Made by a program: the position numbers and the translations under genes. From contig DQGU01000059.1 in the NCBI GenBank assembly GCA_003524565.1, positions 1-9,603 of the forward strand: a DNA stretch of 9,603 bases. The letters run 5' to 3'. How positions within the stretch are numbered: position 1 is the stretch's first letter; the number at the start of each line of letters is the position of its first letter. This document shows, in pieces, positions 6,248 to 9,603 of this stretch. The notes under the pieces are model-generated. The model made no database searches, had not been told where the DNA came from, and saw only the letters and a list, made by a program, of their open reading frames with translations. Origin of the DNA: Rhodospirillaceae bacterium (lineage in GTDB: Bacteria > Pseudomonadota > Alphaproteobacteria > Micavibrionales > UBA2020).

Positions 6248-9200
6248 GGTTTCCGATCCATCTTGTTATGAGCTTGTCTCATGGCTCTGCGTTTCTGACT
6301 GTTAGGAACGGCCTGGAAGCTGCCGGTTTTCCTGACCTTCTCGAGCAAAAGCCCGACGATCGCCATCGGCACTTCTTCCGGATTGTTACCAAGGACGATA
6401 CCCATGTCCTGATAAGGTTTCCGGCCTTTGATGCCTTCGGCCATTTTTTGCATGTTCGTCCCCTTCGCCGCGGTGATGATGGCCGCATCGAAAGTAATTT
6501 TGTCGGAGTGGTCGAACATGGTGAAGATCTTCTCTTTCGACGGTTCGGGGTCGAACATATCGCCGTCGGAGATGACCAGTACATGCGTGAACCCGCTGAG
6601 GGTTCCGCTCTTGCCCCGCTGTTCGCCAATCGTCTTGGCGACTTTTTGCACAGCGGGCGCGAAGTTCGTGCCGGAGTTAAGCCCCTTGCGGGCGGCCTGC
6701 ATGGCCTGACCGATAGTCACGCGGTCATCACCGGGCTTGATGAGAATGGGCGGGTCGCTGTCGCCCCACATCGTAACGTAAACATTCATCTTCATGTCTT
6801 TGCCCGCGGCGGCTTCGTACATGATGGCGGCCGCTTGCAGCGCCGCGTTGATGGGCACCGCCCCGCCGCCGCTGCCGTTGCCCATAGAGCCGGAGCCGTC
6901 GATGGCGATGACAATATCAATCTCGGTCGGGACCATGCTGGTCTCGTCCTTGTGGAAACGCTTCAGGTCTTCTTCTTCCAGCTGGCCGGTGACCTTTTTG
7001 ATGGTCATGTTCCGGTGCGCCTCGACGTTGAAGCGGTCTTTGACTTCGCCGTTTTCAGGCAGAATGTCGAGCGAGCGGGACATTTTCGCCTTGCGTTGCA
7101 GCTGGCGGTCCTGCACGTCCTTGAACAGTTTGCGTACGCGCGTGATGGGGCCGGCCAGCTCGCCGATGCGGGTGTTGTAGTCCGTCCAGTCCTGCTTGGA
7201 GAGCTCTTCCAGCGATTTGCCGTCGCCGTCGCCGCCCTGCTTGCTGGGCTGGGGCTTGCCTTTGCCCTTGCCCTTACTTTTGCTTTTGCTCTTCTGGCCG
7301 TCCTGACCTTCGCCGTCGGCGTCTTGTCCCTCGCCATCGGCATCTTCGCCGTCCTGACCGTCTTGCTCTTCCTGCTCCATGCGTTCGAGCTCTTTTTCGA
7401 GGTCGTCAACGGTCTGGCCTTCGCCGTCAGCATCGTCGCCGTCGGCATCGCTGCCATCCGCGTCGTTGCCGTCTGCGTCATTTCCATCGCCATCGGCGTC
7501 GTTGCCGTCACCATCGGCATCGCTGCCATTGGGGTCGAGCTCGTCCGAGGGGTTTTCGGTCGGCGTTTTGGGCGCAGGCATATCCCCCGCGCCTTCAACC
7601 GGCACGGTATCTTCGTCATCGGCGCCCAGTTGGCCTTCGCCTTTTTCAGGCTTGCCCTTCTGCTGGCCGTCCTGACCTTCGCCGTCCTGCTCCTGACCAT
7701 CTTGCGATTGGCCATCTTGCTCTTGGCCGTCTTGTTCCTGACCTTCGCCCTCTTGGCCTTCGCCTTCCTGACCTTCGGCGTCCTGCTCTTCGCCGTTCTC
7801 GCCTTTTTCGCCCTTCTGGCCTTTTTGTTTCTGCTTTTGCTTGTCGCCTTTTTGGCCTTGCTGACCATCCTGCTGCTGACCGTCGGCTTCTTCGCCGTCC
7901 ATGTCATCCGCATCCTGCTGCTCGCCCTGCGGCTTGCCGCGGTCTTTTTGCTGCTTTTGTTTCTGCTTTTGCTGGTCTTGCTTGTTCTTCTGGCCTTTTT
8001 GCGGCTTGCCTTTGCCCTGACCTTGTCCCTGACCTTGGCCTTGACCGTCCTGCTCCTGACCTTCTTGCCCCTCTTGGCCTTCCTGACCTTCCTGGCCGTC
8101 TTGCCCGTCCTGACCATCCTGGTCTTGGTCCTGGTCTTGGTCTTTATCCTGATTTTGCTGTTTCTGTTTTTCCTGCGCGTCTTTCAGCTGCTGGTCAATC
8201 TGGTCGTTTTGCTGTTTCAGAATGCGCTGCAGAAGATCTTCCGCATAAAGCTTCATGATTTCATCAATCACGGCTTTGCGCGACAAATCGGCGCTTTCGA
8301 TACGGCCTTTCAGGTTCTGCCAGCCATACAAACGCTCATGCTGTTTGGGCTGCAGGTTTTCAAGCCCCTTGGGCCCGCCCGCCAGTTCGCGCAGCAGTTT
8401 GAAATCCGGATGCTCGATGCCGTCATCATCTTCTTTTTTATCGGCAGGACGGCGGGCAAGCGTTTGCGTCTTGCGCACAAGGTTCGGATTGACGCCGACC
8501 TTGAACCATCCGGTATCGGTGTTTTCGAACATGCCGTTGTTTTGATAAAAACTCAGCTGCACAGCGTTGCAGAGGTTCATATAACGGCGCAGCTCGTCCG
8601 AGATGCCGTCTTTCGGCAGACGCGTCAGCCCCACGCCGCGGCCGGTCACGGCGGTGTTATTCACCGACACGCCGTAATCCTGCAGCAGCTGTTTGCCCAT
8701 GTTGGCCACGAAACGGTTGGCGACGTTTTCTTCCGCCGCCGAGAACATCATGTGGCGCAATTCCCACTCCGCCGACAGCATCAGGAGCTGTTTATACTCC
8801 TCCGGCTTCAGCTGCGGGCCTTTCTTCTGCTGCGCAAGACGCGACTTGCGCAGGAAGGGTTGCATTTCCTTGTAAACTTCCTGCATGCGCTTGGGGTAGC
8901 TGACAGACAGCAACGAATGGCCGATTTCACGGTAAACGTCCGCGCGCGCGTGTTCGAAGCCGACCACCATGCTCTGCACGAAGTCGATATTGATATGATT
9001 TTTGGAGCGGTCAAAAGAAAAGCCCGTGCCCGGCGCGCCCCAGCTGTAGCGCGTATCCTTGTCGCGCAGCGCTTCGCGCACATGGTGCGCGTGCGACAGC
9101 AATTCCTGATGCGCCTGACGCGTACCCGTGATTTGTTGCCACAGCGCCGTTTGCGGCAGCGGCGTATTTTCAGCGGGCGGTTTCGCCCATGTTTTCATCT

Positions 9201-9507
9201 GGTCGGGGTTGACCGACAGGTAAGACAACGCCGCGCCCCAGAGCAGCTGGGTTTCCGGCGTGTCGAATTTCGGCGGCTTAGGCGCGGCGCCCGTTTGCAC
9301 GGCTTCGAACGCGTTCAGCGCTTCTTTGCGGAAATCTTCGGTATCGACGCCAAGGTTCGCAACGAAATCCTTGAGGTCATCAAAGGTAAAGGGCTTCGGG
9401 TTGTCGGCATTTTGAGCCGCGCGGACTTTCCCGTTCAGCGACAGACGATGCCGCGTCAGGGGTTCGCGCAGAATATTCTCAATCTTTCTCCGGTCCCGTT
9501 TATCCAT
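6244..9507 (-). CDS. CobT-like VWA-domain protein with long charged linker
   Basis: This 1087-residue protein is the likely partner of the adjacent AAA+ ATPase. The C-terminal VWA domain (about 860-1060) has a complete metal-ion-dependent adhesion site: DGSGSM (870-875), Thr947 in SGTNFAP, and Asp981 in ISDGD. The helical segment just before it (about 775-850, including RVRKLFKDVQDRQLQRK) resembles the region preceding the VWA domain in CobT. Residues 1-430 form a separate, mostly helical domain with YREIGHSLL (192-200), which looks like a metallopeptidase HExxH helix whose first His is Arg. Between them lies a ~320-residue low-complexity linker (about 444-760) rich in Gln, Asp, Gly, Glu and Lys. 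CobT also has an acidic linker, but much shorter. No signal peptide is seen. The ATG at 9507 has AAAGG 9 bases upstream. It is probably the first gene of the operon. Cobaltochelatase activity is not supported by the context. Confidence 0.9.
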   Translation of the reverse strand: MDKRDRRKIENILREPLTRHRLSLNGKVRAAQNADNPKPFTFDDLKDFVANLGVDTEDFRKEALNAFEAVQTGAAPKPPKFDTPETQLLWGAALSYLSVNPDQMKTWAKPPAENTPLPQTALWQQITGTRQAHQELLSHAHHVREALRDKDTRYSWGAPGTGFSFDRSKNHINIDFVQSMVVGFEHARADVYREIGHSLLSVSYPKRMQEVYKEMQPFLRKSRLAQQKKGPQLKPEEYKQLLMLSAEWELRHMMFSAAEENVANRFVANMGKQLLQDYGVSVNNTAVTGRGVGLTRLPKDGISDELRRYMNLCNAVQLSFYQNNGMFENTDTGWFKVGVNPNLVRKTQTLARRPADKKEDDDGIEHPDFKLLRELAGGPKGLENLQPKQHERLYGWQNLKGRIESADLSRKAVIDEIMKLYAEDLLQRILKQQNDQIDQQLKDAQEKQKQQNQDKDQDQDQDQDGQDGQDGQEGQEGQEGQEGQEQDGQGQGQGQGQGKGKPQKGQKNKQDQQKQKQKQQKDRGKPQGEQQDADDMDGEEADGQQQDGQQGQKGDKQKQKQKGQKGEKGENGEEQDAEGQEGEGQEGEGQEQDGQEQDGQSQDGQEQDGEGQDGQQKGKPEKGEGQLGADDEDTVPVEGAGDMPAPKTPTENPSDELDPNGSDADGDGNDADGDGNDADGNDADGSDADGDDADGEGQTVDDLEKELERMEQEEQDGQDGEDADGEGQDADGEGQDGQKSKSKSKGKGKGKPQPSKQGGDGDGKSLEELSKQDWTDYNTRIGELAGPITRVRKLFKDVQDRQLQRKAKMSRSLDILPENGEVKDRFNVEAHRNMTIKKVTGQLEEEDLKRFHKDETSMVPTEIDIVIAIDGSGSMGNGSGGGAVPINAALQAAAIMYEAAAGKDMKMNVYVTMWGDSDPPILIKPGDDRVTIGQAMQAARKGLNSGTNFAPAVQKVAKTIGEQRGKSGTLSGFTHVLVISDGDMFDPEPSKEKIFTMFDHSDKITFDAAIITAAKGTNMQKMAEGIKGRKPYQDMGIVLGNNPEEVPMAIVGLLLEKVRKTGSFQAVPNSQKRRAMRQAHNKMDRKP
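7228..8178 (-). repeat. Low-complexity repeat tract encoding the charged linker of the VWA protein
   Basis: About 950 bases encode short degenerate repeats: alternating QD (453-464), QDG and QEG (465-485), GQ (488-497), K/Q-rich basic blocks (498-528 and 552-568), further acidic Q/E/D/G blocks (570-630), D-A-D-G units (662-695) and an SK/GK run (739-751). Acidic and basic blocks alternate. Synonymous codons are mixed within the repeats (CAG with CAA, GAC with GAT, four GGN codons), so the repeat is kept at protein level instead of being a freshly slipped DNA repeat. Such a linker is expected to be disordered. Confidence 0.88.
7423..7524 (-). repeat. Asp-Ala-Asp-Gly tandem units within the linker
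   Basis: Residues about 662-695 of the VWA protein consist of repeated DADG and DGN(D) units, such as SDADGDGNDADGDGNDADG. DxDG-type spacing is found in calcium-binding loops (EF-hand and thrombospondin type 3 families), so divalent metal binding is possible. However, there are no flanking helices or hydrophobic residues that would make a real EF-hand, and the tract may simply be acidic disorder. Confidence 0.7.
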
Positions 9508-9516
9508 TTCATCCAG

Positions 9517-9521
9517 CCTTT
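9517..9521 (-). promoter_or_regulatory. Ribosome binding site of the VWA gene
   Basis: On the minus strand AAAGG lies 9 bases before the ATG at 9507, an acceptable Shine-Dalgarno for this start. It supports the assigned N-terminus MDKRDRRKIE. Confidence 0.5.
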
Positions 9522-9526
9522 ACACA

Positions 9527-9532
9527 TTTATA
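9527..9532 (-). promoter_or_regulatory. Candidate -10 box (TATAAA) upstream of the operon
   Basis: TATAAA on the minus strand lies 19 bases before the VWA start codon. It would give a short leader containing the AAAGG site. The -35 position (about 9550-9555) reads GGCATC, a poor match to TTGACA, so the promoter is weak or activator-dependent, or the real promoter lies outside the window. Confidence 0.25.
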
Positions 9533-9603
9533 TGCCGCACGGAGAAGAGGATGCCTCTCCGGCGACTCGTCTGATCGTGACGGCCATGGCCAAAGCCTTG
9601 AAA
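9532..9603 (+). CDS. Possible start of a divergent gene, cut by the right edge
   Basis: An ATG at 9532 opens a plus-strand frame with no stop to the window end (24 codons, beginning MPHGEEDASPATRLIVTAMA). Its codons (CCG, GCC, CTG, ATC, GTG, ACG) look like those of the neighbouring genes, but no Shine-Dalgarno precedes it. The opposite strand is also open here: a minus-strand frame ends at TAA (9530-9528), 20 bases before the VWA gene, and could be the tail of an earlier operon gene (ending VAGEASSSPCGI). The plus-strand reading has the more typical codons, but neither can be named. Confidence 0.28.
   Translation, partial: MPHGEEDASPATRLIVTAMAKALK

Noticed and set aside
3335..6271. 978-codon open frame on the plus strand
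   Set aside because: It is the exact reverse complement register of the ATPase gene. The minus strand encodes clear Walker A, Walker B and sensor motifs, while the plus frame gives a Phe/Arg/Val-rich product without any recognisable motif. It is open only because the gene lacks TTA, CTA and TCA codons.
7379..7675. Ser/Pro-rich plus-strand frame opposite the DADG tract
   Set aside because: Its SPSASLPSAS pattern is the antisense image of the Asp/Gly repeats and it has no independent support.
7005..8117. 370-codon Lys/Arg/Ala-rich minus-strand frame inside the VWA gene
   Set aside because: It is a shifted reading of the low-complexity linker repeats (GGT CAG GAC read as GTC AGG ..). Its monotonous basic composition follows from the shift, and it ends in VWA-gene sequence with no start signal of its own.
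7228..8178. CRISPR-like or satellite DNA array
   Set aside because: The repeats are short, in frame, degenerate at third codon positions and have no uniform spacers, so they are coding low-complexity sequence.
9390..9415. Similarity of KPFTFDDLKDF in the VWA N-terminus to the type A repeat ending GDKFTMDDFKK in the 508-residue protein
   Set aside because: Only a handful of residues agree and the surrounding sequence does not follow the repeat pattern; it may be chance.
6244..9507. Assignment of the VWA/ATPase pair as true cobaltochelatase CobT/CobS
   Set aside because: The motifs are of that broad type, but lengths and added domains differ strongly and no cobalamin gene is present in the window, so only 'CobT-like' and 'CobS-like' are used.
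9541..9560. Inverted repeat GGAG..CTCC / GAGG-ATG-CCTC near the right edge as an operator or terminator
   Set aside because: The stem is only four or five pairs with mismatches and no U tract follows; it is too weak to call.

Overview
The window looks like chromosomal DNA from a GC-rich proteobacterium, most likely an alphaproteobacterium. This rests on the CysQ-type phosphatase, the CobS/CobT-like ATPase and VWA pair, and GC-ending codons; no rRNA or tRNA is present to confirm it. I see no insertion sequence, integrase, CRISPR array or tRNA. The gene content reads as a stable chromosomal locus, not a mobile island.

Left part (1-1513, + strand): an AT-rich intergenic region with promoter-like sequences precedes cysQ, a 3'(2'),5'-bisphosphate nucleotidase of sulfur metabolism. 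A small unrecognised gene follows about 36 bases downstream. A strong palindromic terminator (1536-1563) ends this unit and also faces the operon arriving from the other strand.

Main part (9507 down to 1584, - strand): four tightly packed genes read leftward. First is a 1087-residue CobT-like von Willebrand factor A (VWA) protein. It has an N-terminal domain with a degenerate metallopeptidase-like motif, a very long low-complexity charged linker, and a C-terminal VWA domain with an intact MIDAS metal site. Next, overlapping by 4 bases, is a 932-residue MoxR/CobS-like AAA+ ATPase with Walker A, Walker B and sensor-1-like motifs, an unusually long stretch between the two Walker motifs, and a long C-terminal extension. 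After 30 bases comes a 103-residue unrecognised protein. Overlapping that by 4 bases is a 508-residue protein built from alternating ankyrin-like helical repeats.

MoxR-type ATPases with VWA partners are known to work as metal-insertion or protein-remodelling machines (CobS/CobT cobaltochelatase, RavA/ViaA, MoxR). Nothing here points to cobalamin synthesis: there is no cobN-like gene, and both proteins are far longer than CobS and CobT. The best reading is a separate ATPase/VWA remodelling system in which the repeat protein and the small protein are adaptors, substrates or targeting factors. That role is inference. The right edge (9508-9603) holds the operon's likely promoter/leader and possibly the start of a divergent gene.
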